Notes under the pieces: generated by a model
The model's database searches: none
The model's input: only the letters and a program-made list of their open reading frames with translations
Told to the model about the DNA's origin: nothing
NCBI GenBank assembly: GCA_017694495.1
Contig: JADIMU010000054.1
Location: 1-59,504, forward strand
Length of the DNA: 59,504 nucleotides
Source: Candidatus Aphodenecus pullistercoris
Lineage (GTDB): Bacteria > Spirochaetota > Spirochaetia > Sphaerochaetales > Sphaerochaetaceae
Direction of reading: 5' to 3'
Shown here: positions 7,151-17,138 of the stretch, in pieces
Layout: the number at the start of each line of letters is the position of its first letter
Position numbering within the stretch: position 1 is the first letter of the stretch
Translations under genes and position numbers: made by a program

Positions 7151-9721
7151 TCAGTACAGGCTCATCGTGATGGCCAGGACGATGTTTCCACCGAGGATGG
7201 TGCCGTTCTGCCACTGGAAGCCGCCATCCTGTGTCAGCGTCGCAGTCTTGGCCCAGTAGAGGCCGAGCGGGAAGCCGGGGATGCGCAGCTTGATGCCGAA
7301 TCCGCCGGAGAAGTACCAGTCGAGGGCGCTGAAGCTGGTGAGCTTGTCCAGGTCGCCGATCGCGCCGTCGGCCGAGATGTAGCCCTCGACGTTGAGCACG
7401 TTCCTGACGACAGGATAGCTGAGCTCGACCTGGTTGTGCCACAGGAAGCTGAGGCCCAGGACGGGCGAGAAGCCGCGGCCCATCGTCATGCCGTCGATGT
7501 AGAGCATCTCATAGCGGGTGGCACCCTCGAAGGGCGAGTACCAGCCCCATCCTGTGTTGTCGTCGAAGTTGTTGTTCCAGAACTGGGGCAGCATGACGGC
7601 AAGCGAGGTCGTACCTGACAGGACGAGGGAGCTGGACTGGTTCTGGTCGTTCACATAGGTGAAGAGCGGGACGTAGCCTGCCGCGGAGAAGCTCAGCCTG
7701 TTGTAGTTGGACAGGCCGAAGAGGAAGCCTCCGGCATAGGTGTAGCCCAGCGAGAACATGTAGCCGCGTGTCGTGTCGGTCACGAGGTCACGGCCGTCCC
7801 AGGTCAGCGACAGCGAGATGTTGTTGGAGAACTGCCAGCCGTCGTGGTAGCGCATGATCTGCCTCTCGTAGGGGTCGTAGCTGTCATCGTAGGCGGCATG
7901 GGAAAGGCCAAGCGAGATTCCTCCCGAGATCGTCAGGTCGCCCGGGCGGAAGTTGAATGTGTAGCCCGTGCTGTAGCCCAGCGAGAAGGACAGGAAGTTG
8001 TAGGTCATCAGGTCGGTCGAGGCGCTGGTAAGCTTGCCTGCGGCGGCCCACTCAGCATTGCTCGTGAAGCCCAGAGGATAGGTGTTGTCGTCCTCGTTGC
8101 TCCAGTTGTAGTAGTCGGAACCCGTACCGCGCTGGAGCACGTAGTCCTCGTAGCTCCTCTCGAAGGAGAAGCTCAGGCCGTTGCTCCACCTCTGGTTGCC
8201 CACCCAGCCGTCGGACAGCGAGATCGAGAAGCTCTGGTTGTCGGGCGAAAGGTTGGTCGAGATCGAGAAGTCGCGGCCCGTTCCGAAGAGGTTCGTGTCG
8301 GACCAGGCGAGGAAGCCTGAGACGGGGAAGGAGCCGACGTTGCCGCCGAAGGTCGCTCCGAACTGGAGCTGCATCTGGTTGCCCTCCTCCACTGCGATCT
8401 CGAGGACGACGCCGTTCTCGCTCTCACCTTGGTAGAGTCCCGTCTGGATGTCGGTGACGATGCCTGTGTTGAGGATGTTCTGGCCGCTGGCCTGGAGGTC
8501 GGCCTGGCTGAAGACGTCGCCGACCTTCATCTCGAGCTCGCGCTCGAGGACGTAGGGCTTGGTCTTGGTCAGTCCAGTGATCACGATCCTCTCGATGACG
8601 GACTGTCCGCTCTCCGTGATGACAAGGTGGTAGCTGACAGTATGGGCCTGATCGTCGCGCACCGTCTGTGGGACGATCTGGGTCTGGATGTAGCCGTCGT
8701 TGTAGTAGAGCGAGGCGATGGCCTGGATCTGGGTCAGGACGTCCGTCTGGTTCAGCACGACGCCGCTCTTCAGGTAGACCTCGGCGGCGATCTGGTCATC
8801 GGAGAAGACGCTGTTGCCCTCCCAGGTGATCGAGCCCATGAGCCACTGGCTGCCCTCGCTCACCGTGATGTCGACGTCCACCATGTGGTAGTTGTCGCCC
8901 TCGGCGGTGACGTCCACCAGCTCGTAGCCCTCGATGACGGCGTCGATGTAGCCGTTGTCATGGTAGTAGGTCTGGAGCGTCTGGAGGTCGCTCTCGAGTG
9001 TGGACTGGACATAGTTTCCGGAGCGGAAGAAGCTGCGCTCCTTGCTCGTCATCTCACCCTTCAGGTCCTTCGCGCTGATCGCGCTGTTGCCTGTGAAGTT
9101 GATTGCACGGATCTTGTACTGCGGACCCTCTGTGACCGAATAGACGACGGTGACCGTATTGGTTGCCTCGTCGAACTCGCTGTAGGCGTCGACGACGGCT
9201 TCGGCATAGCCGTGCGAGAGGTAGTAGTCGCGCACGCTGGCCGCATTTGCCCTGAGCAGGCCGGGCGAGAAGAAGTCGCCCACCTGTATGCTCTGCTGGG
9301 CCTCGAGGGTAGCGCTCCTGACCTCGCTGTTGCCCTCGAAGCGGATCTGGGTGACCATGGAGATCTCCTGGAGGGAGATGCGGACCCTCAGGCCGCCGGT
9401 CCCAGTGGCAAGCATCTCGTAGCCTGAGATGTACTCGAGCCAGCTCTGGCTGTACAGGAGGCTGTCGATCTCGCTCTCCAGCTCAGGCGTGTAGGTCTCG
9501 CCGATATATGGTCTCAGCAGGGAGTCGAGTGTGCGTGGGGCGACGTTCTGCAGTCCGTCGTACTCGAAGCCTTCCAGCATGCGTCCATACCACCACTCGC
9601 CTTCCAGGACGGTGCTCTGGTCGACGGTGGCGGCCACGTCGGCGCCGGAAGTGGCCTCATCAGCAAAAAGGGGTACGATCGCCAGGGCTGCCGCCAAGGC
9701 CATCAGGATGATCTTTCTCAT
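7151..9721 (-). CDS. bamA: Outer membrane protein assembly factor BamA (Omp85)
   Basis: 856 residues. Inserts beta-barrel proteins into the outer membrane. A signal peptide (MRKIILMALAAALAIVPLFA, about 1-20) is followed by five POTRA-like repeats (about 80-430, for example the segment beginning IRFEGNSEVRSATLEA) and a C-terminal 16-strand barrel (about 440-856) ending in an aromatic-poor SLY. Start at the ATG with AAGGAG about 20 nt upstream. It sits 63 nt behind tamB; BamA and TamB are functionally linked in barrel assembly and lipid transport. Confidence 0.95.
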   Translation of the reverse strand: MRKIILMALAAALAIVPLFADEATSGADVAATVDQSTVLEGEWWYGRMLEGFEYDGLQNVAPRTLDSLLRPYIGETYTPELESEIDSLLYSQSWLEYISGYEMLATGTGGLRVRISLQEISMVTQIRFEGNSEVRSATLEAQQSIQVGDFFSPGLLRANAASVRDYYLSHGYAEAVVDAYSEFDEATNTVTVVYSVTEGPQYKIRAINFTGNSAISAKDLKGEMTSKERSFFRSGNYVQSTLESDLQTLQTYYHDNGYIDAVIEGYELVDVTAEGDNYHMVDVDITVSEGSQWLMGSITWEGNSVFSDDQIAAEVYLKSGVVLNQTDVLTQIQAIASLYYNDGYIQTQIVPQTVRDDQAHTVSYHLVITESGQSVIERIVITGLTKTKPYVLERELEMKVGDVFSQADLQASGQNILNTGIVTDIQTGLYQGESENGVVLEIAVEEGNQMQLQFGATFGGNVGSFPVSGFLAWSDTNLFGTGRDFSISTNLSPDNQSFSISLSDGWVGNQRWSNGLSFSFERSYEDYVLQRGTGSDYYNWSNEDDNTYPLGFTSNAEWAAAGKLTSASTDLMTYNFLSFSLGYSTGYTFNFRPGDLTISGGISLGLSHAAYDDSYDPYERQIMRYHDGWQFSNNISLSLTWDGRDLVTDTTRGYMFSLGYTYAGGFLFGLSNYNRLSFSAAGYVPLFTYVNDQNQSSSLVLSGTTSLAVMLPQFWNNNFDDNTGWGWYSPFEGATRYEMLYIDGMTMGRGFSPVLGLSFLWHNQVELSYPVVRNVLNVEGYISADGAIGDLDKLTSFSALDWYFSGGFGIKLRIPGFPLGLYWAKTATLTQDGGFQWQNGTILGGNIVLAITMSLY

Positions 9722-9784
9722 GTTCTTAAGGAAACTCCTTCGACAAATATATAGGAAAGGAGGCGCTTCGTCACCACAAAAGGA

Positions 9785-12700
9785 TCAAAAACGCCAGGTG
9801 CGCGTATAGCTGATTCCGATGTTGTCCATGATCGAATGGGGCGTGAGGTTGCTCGGGTTCGTGAAGAGCGTGATCGTGCCCAGCGGGTTCTCCCACTCGA
9901 GCGAGAGCTCGAAGTCCAGCGAGAGGTCGCTTGCCAGGAAGGGGTTCGGATTGTAGGCGGCCTCGATTGCCTCCAGCGAGATCATGGCCTGGAGGTAGAA
10001 GTCAGAGCCTATGTACTTTCCGAAGTACATCGAAGTGTTGTTCAGATAGGTGGCTATCGGGGAGAAGGTGTAGCTTGGATTCATGAAGATGGCGTCAAGG
10101 ATGAAGTTCTCGACCATGCTCGTGCGCATCGAGAACATGTCCAGTCCGAGCGACTGGCGCACGACGTCGGACACGTCCGTGTAGCTCGATGTGTTGATGA
10201 TTCCGGCGCGGTTGAGGACGTCGACGCCGCCCGTCAGCAGGCTGGCGATCGAACCCAGGCTCGTCTCGCCGTATGCCATCGAGGGCAGGATCGAGGATCC
10301 GAGGATCGACATGATCTCCTCCTGGTTCAGCTGCGGGATGCTCTCGAAGGTCGGCGAGATGTTGGACAGCGAGGAGTTGTTCAGGACCAGGTAGATGTCG
10401 ACGCGCTCTCCGTCCGCCGTGTAGTCGCGCAGCCGTGCGCGGAGGTTGAGCCTCATCGTGTCCAGCGCGTTGCCTCCGCCAGGCACGACGATCGAGCCTT
10501 CCGTGATCAGGAAGTTCTTCTGGAAGTAGTAGATCTCGCCGGAGCGGAAGCTGAGGATGCCGTTGAAATCGACCTCCTTCGAGCCCGAGTTGTAGGAGAA
10601 GTTGAAGTTGTTGCCCTCCTCGAAGTAGGCCTGGAGGATGGGGTTCGGTCCCAGAGGCATGACGAAGGAGCAGTTCTCATGGAGGCGGACGGTGTAGTTG
10701 TTGTCGTACTGGACGCGGCCGCCCTTCCCCGTCATCCATTCGGGCAGCTCGTCAGTGCCGATCGAGAAGACAGCGTTGTAGAGGTCGAGGTCGCCCGAAA
10801 GCTCGACGATGTCCAGGTCGCCATGGAGGGTGAAGGTGCCTGACACGTCCCCCTTGATCTGGATGCCCTGGCTCGCGACGGGTGCGAAGATGAAGATCTC
10901 CTCGCCCTGAGGCACCCAGACCTGCACGTCGTACCACTCGAGGATGTTGTCGTTCGAAAGCATGGCCTGGGCGACTGCGAAGCCCCTGTGGAGCTCGCCG
11001 TCGTCCTCGTCCACGACGACGACGCTCGTCATCGAGGTCGAGGCGTGGTTGTCGACGACTGTGGCTATCGTGTCGCCGATGTGGAGGTAGGCGTCCTTCA
11101 CCCACCATACGCGCATGTCGAAACCATGGCTGCCACCCTGTCCGTAGAGGTGGCTCTCCTCCACACTGCCATAGAGGACGAAGTCGCCGTAGACCCAGGC
11201 CGGCTCGTCGAAGGTCACGTATGGCACAGGATAGAGCCAGTTCATGACGGACAGGTCGTAGTGGATGTCGTCCAGGTGGAGGTCGAGGTCCTGTGGATCG
11301 AAGTGTCCACTGACGCTTCCGTAGACGACAGGGTTCTCCAGGATTGTCAGCTCGCACTCCAGGCTGGACAGGTCGGCCCAGCCCTGGATGAAATCGCCAT
11401 CGAGTCTCAGGAGCAGGTCGTCGTAGGAGAAGATGATGCTGCGTCCGCTCAGCCGCTGGCTGCCGTCCACCGTCAGCTGGTTGATGCCAAGGGAGCCAGA
11501 GAGGATGAGGGATGCCGGGTCGCTGAGAATGCCTTGCACAAGGCCGACGACGGAGTCGAAGGGCGTGAAGCTGACTGCGATGTCGGCGTCTGCGCTGACG
11601 GGATAGACCCTGTCGACGTTCACCTTCTGGTAGGACATCGAGGCCGAGAGGCTGAAGAGGCCTTCGGCGTAGTTGTAGCTCAGACTGTCCGAGACGAGGG
11701 AGAAGTTCTCCGTCGAATAGCTTATGCGGTCGGCAGACAGGCCCTCGTTGTCTATGATGACGTCGGCGTCCGCGCGGAAAGTCTCGACGCCGTCCCTGTG
11801 GCCCGTCAGGTTCACCAGTCCGGAGAAGGAGAAGTCGGCCTGTCCGGTTCCACGTCCTATGAGGCTGGCGGAGAGGACGCCGCCGGCAAGGCCGAAGCGG
11901 TCCAGACTCAGCTCGTCGAGGCTGAGCGTACCGCTGTAGTCGCCACTGCGGAGGATCAGGGAAAGGTTGGCGCGCTCCACATCGTCACCCAGTGTGAAGG
12001 CCAGTCGGCCGTCGTTGTAGAAGAGGGAGCCTGTGAGCGTGGAGGCGCTGTCGGCAAGCGTGATGTCGTCAAGCCGCAGCCCATCGTTGCTCAGGTCGAT
12101 CGTGAAGCTCAGCGAGGGCCGGCTCGCAAGGAGGTTGAGGCTGCTTATCGTGATCTCAGAGCTCTGGCCGTGGTAGCTCTGGGCCGCGAAGTCGAAGTCG
12201 AGGTCGAAGACGCCGTCGATCGTCGAGCTCTCGAGTCCGCTGGCCAGGCTCGGCAGCTCGAAGGAGCTGAAACTGGTGTTCAGATTGAGGTTCTGCGAGA
12301 AGTCGATCGAGATGACGAGACCGGAGCTCACGAGGTCGAAGCGGGAGTTCGTGAAGTCGAGGCTGAGGTCGAAGGGATAGACGATGGAGCCGCTCCTGAG
12401 CTCTCCGTTGCTGCTGATGACCCCTTCCCTCGCCCAGTTGACTGCGCCTCTGAGATAGCTTGACGAGAAGTATGGGATGCGGGCGTCGAGCCAGTATTCG
12501 TTCTCCCTTTCCAGCGTGAAGTCGATCGCGAAGAGCGGTGCGCCGCTGTCGGTGAGTTCGAGCTCGAGGGAGCCCTGGGGCATGAAGTTGTCCAGGCTGA
12601 TGGAACCGACGTAGCTCAGGCGGACCCACTGGGTCGTGAAGCTGAACAGGTCGATCGCGATCTCGTGCCTGTCGTAGGCCGCGCTGATCGAGGAGGCGAC

Positions 12701-14401
12701 GTTGAAGCGGTTCTCGTTGAAGACGATGCCGCTGAGGGCGAGTGAGCCTTCGAGGCTTCCCGACAGGCCGTCCTCCAGACTGTAGAGTGAGGTGAAGGAA
12801 CCGTTGGCCAGGGTGCCTGTATCGATGTAGGCCTCGAGCACTGGTGCGTAGAGGTCGATGAAGGGGTCGAACTGGTCGAGCCTCAGCGAGCTGATCGAGA
12901 GGCGGGCCCGGCTTCCGTCGAGCGCGGCCGTGAGCTCGTTGCCGTAGCGGGCCTGACCCGTGAGCTGGCTGCCGTCCCAGCGTGCCGAGAGCCTCAGGTC
13001 CTGGGGAAGCATGGGCAGGCGGAGATCGGCCTTGTCGATCCTCAGCTCATCCAGAGCGGTCCAGTCGGAAAGCGAGGCCGAGGCGGAGACGTTCAGCCTG
13101 GTGCCGTCCCACAGCGCAATGTCGGAGCCGGCCAGGATGACCGCTTCGAGATGCGCCTCGACATTCCCATCTCCGTCCGCCCGGAGGCTTGCCCTCAGGC
13201 TGTCCGACGAAGCGCTGGAGAAGATGGAGGAAGTGAAGTCCGCCAGCCCCTCGACCTGGGCCGAGCTTGTGAAGGAGGCATTGAGGCTTCCGTCCCACGA
13301 AAGGTCAAGCGTGGGCCGGCCGAGAGTCAAGGTGAGGCCTTGAGGCATGATGTCGACGACCATCTCGTCGCCACCCCCCACACGCACACCGGCCTGGTCG
13401 CCGATGAGGTCGAGACGGGCGTCGAGGCGGCCAGGAGAAAGCGTCATCTGGCCGTTCGAGATGCTGAAGCCCAAAACGACGAGGTCGGCCCCCGTGCGGT
13501 CGCAGCTGAGCGATAGGCGGTCCAGTCCTGCTGTGAGGCCAGAGGTCGTGGTCTGGATTGCGCCCGTCGAGAAGACGATCGGCAGATGCCTCAGCTCAAG
13601 CGATGAGAGCGAGGGGAAGTCGAGGCTGAGGGCGAGTCGTCTGGCGGAAAGAGAGGCCTGCTTGGCGCTGAGGGCCAGAGCGTCCAGGCTGACGCCTATG
13701 TGGTAGCCCTCCCCGTCCCTGTCTATGCGCAGCGCGATGCCGTCGGCCTCAGCCTGGCCAGTGCCGATGGCGAGGCTCAGCGAGGGTGCGCTGAAGGCGA
13801 AGGAGTCGAGCTCGAGGCCTGGCGAGAGGCTGAGCGCAAGCCTCAGATCATCAAAGACGAGGCCCCCTCCCAGGTCGAGGCTGAAGCCGTCCACGTTGAG
13901 CTGCCAGGCGATGCCGTAGAAGGGATAGGCGGAAAGGGCCTCGCCGTGGCCCTCTAGGCCGCGTATGATGTCGAAGACGGCCTGGCTGTCCATTCCGCTG
14001 GAGTTCTGTGAAGCGCCACCTGCCGATGAGATGAGGGATGAAGGAGAGATGGAGAGGCCCTCGACGTCGACTTCGATGCTGCCGCTGCCCGAGATGAGGC
14101 TGATGACGAGGGAAAGCGGATTCTCCCTGACTGTGACGGCATCGGCCGCAAGGACACTCTCGCCCTCCCAGGTGACGGTGACATCGTTCAGACGTACCCT
14201 GTCGGAGAGGGCCCGGTCAATGGATGCGAAGGAGAAGCCCAGCGGACCTGGGCTGTCGATGCCTGACAGGAGGCTGTCCACGATCATCTTGCCCGGAGAG
14301 CCTATGCCGAGCGAGAAGACGCACCAGAGCGCCGTAAGGGCGAAGCAGAGCAGTACGAGCAGGGAAATGATGATGGTCGAGAGTGTCGTATGGTACTTCA
14401 T
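9785..14401 (-). CDS. tamB: TamB/AsmA-family inter-membrane transport protein
   Basis: 1538 residues. An N-terminal signal anchor (about 8-30, TIIISLLVLLCFALTALWCV) is followed by over 1,000 residues of repetitive beta-rich sequence forming the long periplasmic groove. The C-terminal DUF490/TamB domain (about 1230-1538) includes a segment starting IPQLNQEEIMSILGSS. TamB-like proteins span the periplasm and move phospholipid to the outer membrane, and work with Omp85 proteins. Adjacency to bamA supports this. The ATG lies about 13 nt from a TATAAT -10 box, so its leader is short. Confidence 0.9.
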   Translation of the reverse strand: MKYHTTLSTIIISLLVLLCFALTALWCVFSLGIGSPGKMIVDSLLSGIDSPGPLGFSFASIDRALSDRVRLNDVTVTWEGESVLAADAVTVRENPLSLVISLISGSGSIEVDVEGLSISPSSLISSAGGASQNSSGMDSQAVFDIIRGLEGHGEALSAYPFYGIAWQLNVDGFSLDLGGGLVFDDLRLALSLSPGLELDSFAFSAPSLSLAIGTGQAEADGIALRIDRDGEGYHIGVSLDALALSAKQASLSARRLALSLDFPSLSSLELRHLPIVFSTGAIQTTTSGLTAGLDRLSLSCDRTGADLVVLGFSISNGQMTLSPGRLDARLDLIGDQAGVRVGGGDEMVVDIMPQGLTLTLGRPTLDLSWDGSLNASFTSSAQVEGLADFTSSIFSSASSDSLRASLRADGDGNVEAHLEAVILAGSDIALWDGTRLNVSASASLSDWTALDELRIDKADLRLPMLPQDLRLSARWDGSQLTGQARYGNELTAALDGSRARLSISSLRLDQFDPFIDLYAPVLEAYIDTGTLANGSFTSLYSLEDGLSGSLEGSLALSGIVFNENRFNVASSISAAYDRHEIAIDLFSFTTQWVRLSYVGSISLDNFMPQGSLELELTDSGAPLFAIDFTLERENEYWLDARIPYFSSSYLRGAVNWAREGVISSNGELRSGSIVYPFDLSLDFTNSRFDLVSSGLVISIDFSQNLNLNTSFSSFELPSLASGLESSTIDGVFDLDFDFAAQSYHGQSSEITISSLNLLASRPSLSFTIDLSNDGLRLDDITLADSASTLTGSLFYNDGRLAFTLGDDVERANLSLILRSGDYSGTLSLDELSLDRFGLAGGVLSASLIGRGTGQADFSFSGLVNLTGHRDGVETFRADADVIIDNEGLSADRISYSTENFSLVSDSLSYNYAEGLFSLSASMSYQKVNVDRVYPVSADADIAVSFTPFDSVVGLVQGILSDPASLILSGSLGINQLTVDGSQRLSGRSIIFSYDDLLLRLDGDFIQGWADLSSLECELTILENPVVYGSVSGHFDPQDLDLHLDDIHYDLSVMNWLYPVPYVTFDEPAWVYGDFVLYGSVEESHLYGQGGSHGFDMRVWWVKDAYLHIGDTIATVVDNHASTSMTSVVVVDEDDGELHRGFAVAQAMLSNDNILEWYDVQVWVPQGEEIFIFAPVASQGIQIKGDVSGTFTLHGDLDIVELSGDLDLYNAVFSIGTDELPEWMTGKGGRVQYDNNYTVRLHENCSFVMPLGPNPILQAYFEEGNNFNFSYNSGSKEVDFNGILSFRSGEIYYFQKNFLITEGSIVVPGGGNALDTMRLNLRARLRDYTADGERVDIYLVLNNSSLSNISPTFESIPQLNQEEIMSILGSSILPSMAYGETSLGSIASLLTGGVDVLNRAGIINTSSYTDVSDVVRQSLGLDMFSMRTSMVENFILDAIFMNPSYTFSPIATYLNNTSMYFGKYIGSDFYLQAMISLEAIEAAYNPNPFLASDLSLDFELSLEWENPLGTITLFTNPSNLTPHSIMDNIGISYTRTWRF

Positions 14402-14457
14402 CGCTCTTTCGTCTATTATATGTCAAAGCTGCTTTGAAAAGATAGCCAGAGGACCCA
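14402..14457. promoter_or_regulatory. Divergent promoter region between tamB and tmk
   Basis: The 56-bp gap carries a consensus minus-strand -10 (TATAAT, 14415-14420) for tamB. It overlaps a plus-strand TATTAT-like box for tmk. Beside it is an odd-length palindrome, CAAAGC-T-GCTTTG. No good -35 is visible for either side. Confidence 0.4.
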
Positions 14458-15069
14458 ATGAGCGACAAGAAGCTGGACAGATTCATCGTCTTCGAAGGAC
14501 TTGACGGTAGCGGCAAGTCGACACAGGCGCGCATGCTGGCCCGGCATCTGGCGGCGCAGGGCGCTTCGGTCCATCTGACGGCCGAGCCGACGGAGCGTGC
14601 GATAGGCCGTCTGGTCCGCCAGGCGCTGCGCAGGGACTTTTGCACGGACTCCCGCGCCCTCGCCCTCCTCTACGCCGCAGACCGGTCGGACCATCTGAGC
14701 GACCCCGAGGACGGCATCCTCGCCCACCTCTCGCGCGGCGGGACCGTCATCAGCGACCGCTACTTCTACTCCTCGCTCGCCTATCAGGGAGTCAGCGAGG
14801 ACGAAGGCTTCCTCAGGACGATCAACGACTACCCCCACCCGGAGACGGTCGTCTTCATCGACACGGACGTCAGGCTCTGCCTCGAGCGGATCGACAGCAG
14901 GGGCAGCGGACGGGAGCTCTTCGAGAAGGAGGACTACCTCAGGCGTGTGAGGGACAATTTCCTGAGGATCCTCACCACCCTTCCCCCCTCGGTTCGCCTG
15001 GTCCGTGTGGACGGAGCGGCGAGTGCCGAGGAGATCTTCAGCACGCTCCTTTCACAAATCAGCGGATGA
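14458..15069 (+). CDS. tmk: Thymidylate kinase
   Basis: 203 residues. Phosphorylates dTMP to dTDP with ATP. The P-loop is FEGLDGSGKSTQARML (about 12-27), the DR(Y/F) substrate motif is SDRYFYSSLAYQG (about 100-112), and a lid region follows. AGAGGACCCA precedes the ATG. It runs divergently from tamB and convergently into queA, whose 3' end it overlaps by 11 nt. Confidence 0.96.
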   Translation: MSDKKLDRFIVFEGLDGSGKSTQARMLARHLAAQGASVHLTAEPTERAIGRLVRQALRRDFCTDSRALALLYAADRSDHLSDPEDGILAHLSRGGTVISDRYFYSSLAYQGVSEDEGFLRTINDYPHPETVVFIDTDVRLCLERIDSRGSGRELFEKEDYLRRVRDNFLRILTTLPPSVRLVRVDGAASAEEIFSTLLSQISG

Positions 15070-16096
15070 ACATCGCGTCGCCGTAGCTGTAGAAGCGGTA
15101 GCGCTGGGCTATCGCATGCTCGTATGCGGCCATGATGTGCTCACGCCCTGCCAGTGCGCTGACGAGCATCAGGAGGGTGGACTCGGGTGTGTGGAAGTTC
15201 GTCAGCAGCCTGTCGACGGTGCGGAAGCGGTAGCCCGGGTAGATGAAGATGTTCGTCCGTCCCCAGCCGGGATGCACGAGGCCGTCCTCACCTGTAGCGC
15301 TCTCCAGCGTCCTCACGCTCGTCGTGCCGACTGCGACTATGGGACGGCCTTCGGCCTTGGCCCTGTTGACTGCATCAGCCGTCTCGTCGCTGACCGTATA
15401 GCGCTCGTAGTGCATGTGGTGGTCCTCGACCTTCTCGCTGCGCACGGGCAGGAAGGTTCCCGCCCCTACATGGAGGGTGACGGGCAGGATCTCGACGCCA
15501 CGGCCTTTGACCTCATCAAGCAGCTCCTTCGTGAAGTGCAGGCCGGCCGTCGGAGAGGCGACTGAACCCGACTGGCTCGCATAGACGGTCTGGTAGCGGC
15601 TCTCGTCGCTGAAGTCGTCCTCCCTCTTGATGTAGGGCGGAAGCGGAACGTGGCCACAGCGGGTGAAGAAGTCCTCGTCCAGAGGATGGGAGAAGGAGAC
15701 GCGTCTGGTGCCATCCTCGTTCTCGGCGACGATGACGGCCTCCTCCACAAGAGCGCCCTCCCCGTCCAGGAAGCGGTAGCGCCTGCCGACGCGCTGGCGC
15801 TTCGCCTTGCTCACCATGGCATTCCAGCTGTGGTCTGCGTTCTCCTCGAGGAAGAGGAACTCGACGGTGCCCCCAGTCTCGCTCTCACCATAGCAGCGCG
15901 CCTTGCGAACGCGCGAGTTGTTGACGACCATGACGCTTCCCGGTTCGATGAGCGAGGGGAAGTCCTTCATCATCATGTCCTTGTAGCTGCCGCTCTTTTT
16001 GTCCAGGACGAGGAGCCTCTCCTCTCCCCTCCTGTCCGTCGGCACCTGGGCGATCAGCTCGCCCGGCAGGTCAAAATAGTAGTCCCTGGTCAGCAT
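15059..16096 (-). CDS. queA: S-adenosylmethionine:tRNA ribosyltransferase-isomerase QueA
   Basis: 345 residues. Transfers the ribosyl group of SAM to preQ1 in tRNA, giving epoxyqueuosine. Begins MLTRDYYFDLPGELIAQVP, and has the family segments VVNNSRVRKAR, SPTAGLHFT and LTNFHTPESTLLMLVSA. The ATG at 16096 has an ideal AGGAGGGG 3 nt upstream; an alternative start 15 nt earlier is less likely. The start overlaps the ruvB 3' end by 26 nt, so it is the last gene of yebC-ruvCAB-queA. Confidence 0.96.
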   Translation of the reverse strand: MLTRDYYFDLPGELIAQVPTDRRGEERLLVLDKKSGSYKDMMMKDFPSLIEPGSVMVVNNSRVRKARCYGESETGGTVEFLFLEENADHSWNAMVSKAKRQRVGRRYRFLDGEGALVEEAVIVAENEDGTRRVSFSHPLDEDFFTRCGHVPLPPYIKREDDFSDESRYQTVYASQSGSVASPTAGLHFTKELLDEVKGRGVEILPVTLHVGAGTFLPVRSEKVEDHHMHYERYTVSDETADAVNRAKAEGRPIVAVGTTSVRTLESATGEDGLVHPGWGRTNIFIYPGYRFRTVDRLLTNFHTPESTLLMLVSALAGREHIMAAYEHAIAQRYRFYSYGDAMFIR

Positions 16097-17138
16097 CGCC
16101 CCTCCTTGCACCCTCCTTGATACCCAGCAGCTCGTAGGCCTTGGGTGTGACCATGCGCCCCCTCGGCGTCCTCTTCAGGTAGCCCTGCTGGATGAGGTAG
16201 GGCTCGTAGAAGTCCTCCAGAGTCTCGACGGCCTCGCCGACGGAGATCGAGAGCGTGTCGGCTCCCACTGGTCCTCCCTGGTAGAACTCGATGATGGTGC
16301 GAAGTATCGCCCTGTCCTGCTTCTCGAGGCCGTTGCCGTCGATGCCCAGCTTGTCCAGGCCGAAGCGGACGATCTCGGTGTCGATCAGGCCGTCCTTCAT
16401 CACGTCGGCGAAGTCGCGCAGCCTCTTGAGCAGGCGGTTCGCGATCCTGGGCGTGCCTCTGGAGCACTGGGCCAGGAGGGTCGCACCCGCATCGTCGATC
16501 CTGCATCCGAGGATCTTCGCTGAGCGCAGGATTATGCTCTTGAGCTCATCCGCATCATAGTATTCGAGGTGGCCTGTGATGCCGAAGCGCTCGGACAGCG
16601 GCGTCGAGACGGCTCCGGCCTTGGTCGTGGCTCCGATCAGGGTGAAGCGGGGAAGCGGGATGCGCATCGTCCTGGCGCTCGGTCCCTGGCCGATGACCCA
16701 GTCGATCTCGAAGTCCTCCATGGCGATGTAGAGCATCTCCTCCAAGGCAGGGCGGAGGCGGTGGATCTCGTCGATGAAGAAGATCGAGTTCTCGGTGACG
16801 TTGGTCAGGATTCCGGCAAGGTCCTTAGGCTTCTCGAGGGCCGGGGCGCTCGTCATCCTCAGCTCCGAGTGCATCTCGTTGGCGATGATCGAGGCCAGCG
16901 TCGTCTTGCCCAGTCCAGGCGGCCCGATCAGGAAGGTGTGGTCGAGGGCCTCTCCCCTCTCGCGGGCGGCCTGGATGAAGACGGAAAGGTTCTCCTTCAG
17001 CTGGCGCTGGCCCTGGAAGTCCTCCAGGTACTGTGGACGCAATATGTTCTCGACCTTCTCGTCGGCGCTCTGGAAGGTCACGGCGACAGGGCTGTCCGAG
17101 GGTGTGAAATCGAAATCCTCGTCTTCTTCTCTCTTCAA
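16071..17138 (-). CDS. ruvB: Holliday junction branch migration ATPase RuvB
   Basis: 355 residues. The AAA+ motor of the RuvAB branch-migration complex. Walker A is GPPGLGKTTLA, Walker B is FFIDEIHRL, sensor 1 is TLIGATTKAG, and the winged-helix C-terminus ends in YLKRTPRGRMVTPKAYELLG. It starts with TTG (17136-17138), which overlaps the ruvA TGA in a TTGA junction; AGGAG lies 7 nt upstream, suggesting coupled translation. Confidence 0.97.
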   Translation of the reverse strand: MKREEDEDFDFTPSDSPVAVTFQSADEKVENILRPQYLEDFQGQRQLKENLSVFIQAARERGEALDHTFLIGPPGLGKTTLASIIANEMHSELRMTSAPALEKPKDLAGILTNVTENSIFFIDEIHRLRPALEEMLYIAMEDFEIDWVIGQGPSARTMRIPLPRFTLIGATTKAGAVSTPLSERFGITGHLEYYDADELKSIILRSAKILGCRIDDAGATLLAQCSRGTPRIANRLLKRLRDFADVMKDGLIDTEIVRFGLDKLGIDGNGLEKQDRAILRTIIEFYQGGPVGADTLSISVGEAVETLEDFYEPYLIQQGYLKRTPRGRMVTPKAYELLGIKEGARRGDADQGLLF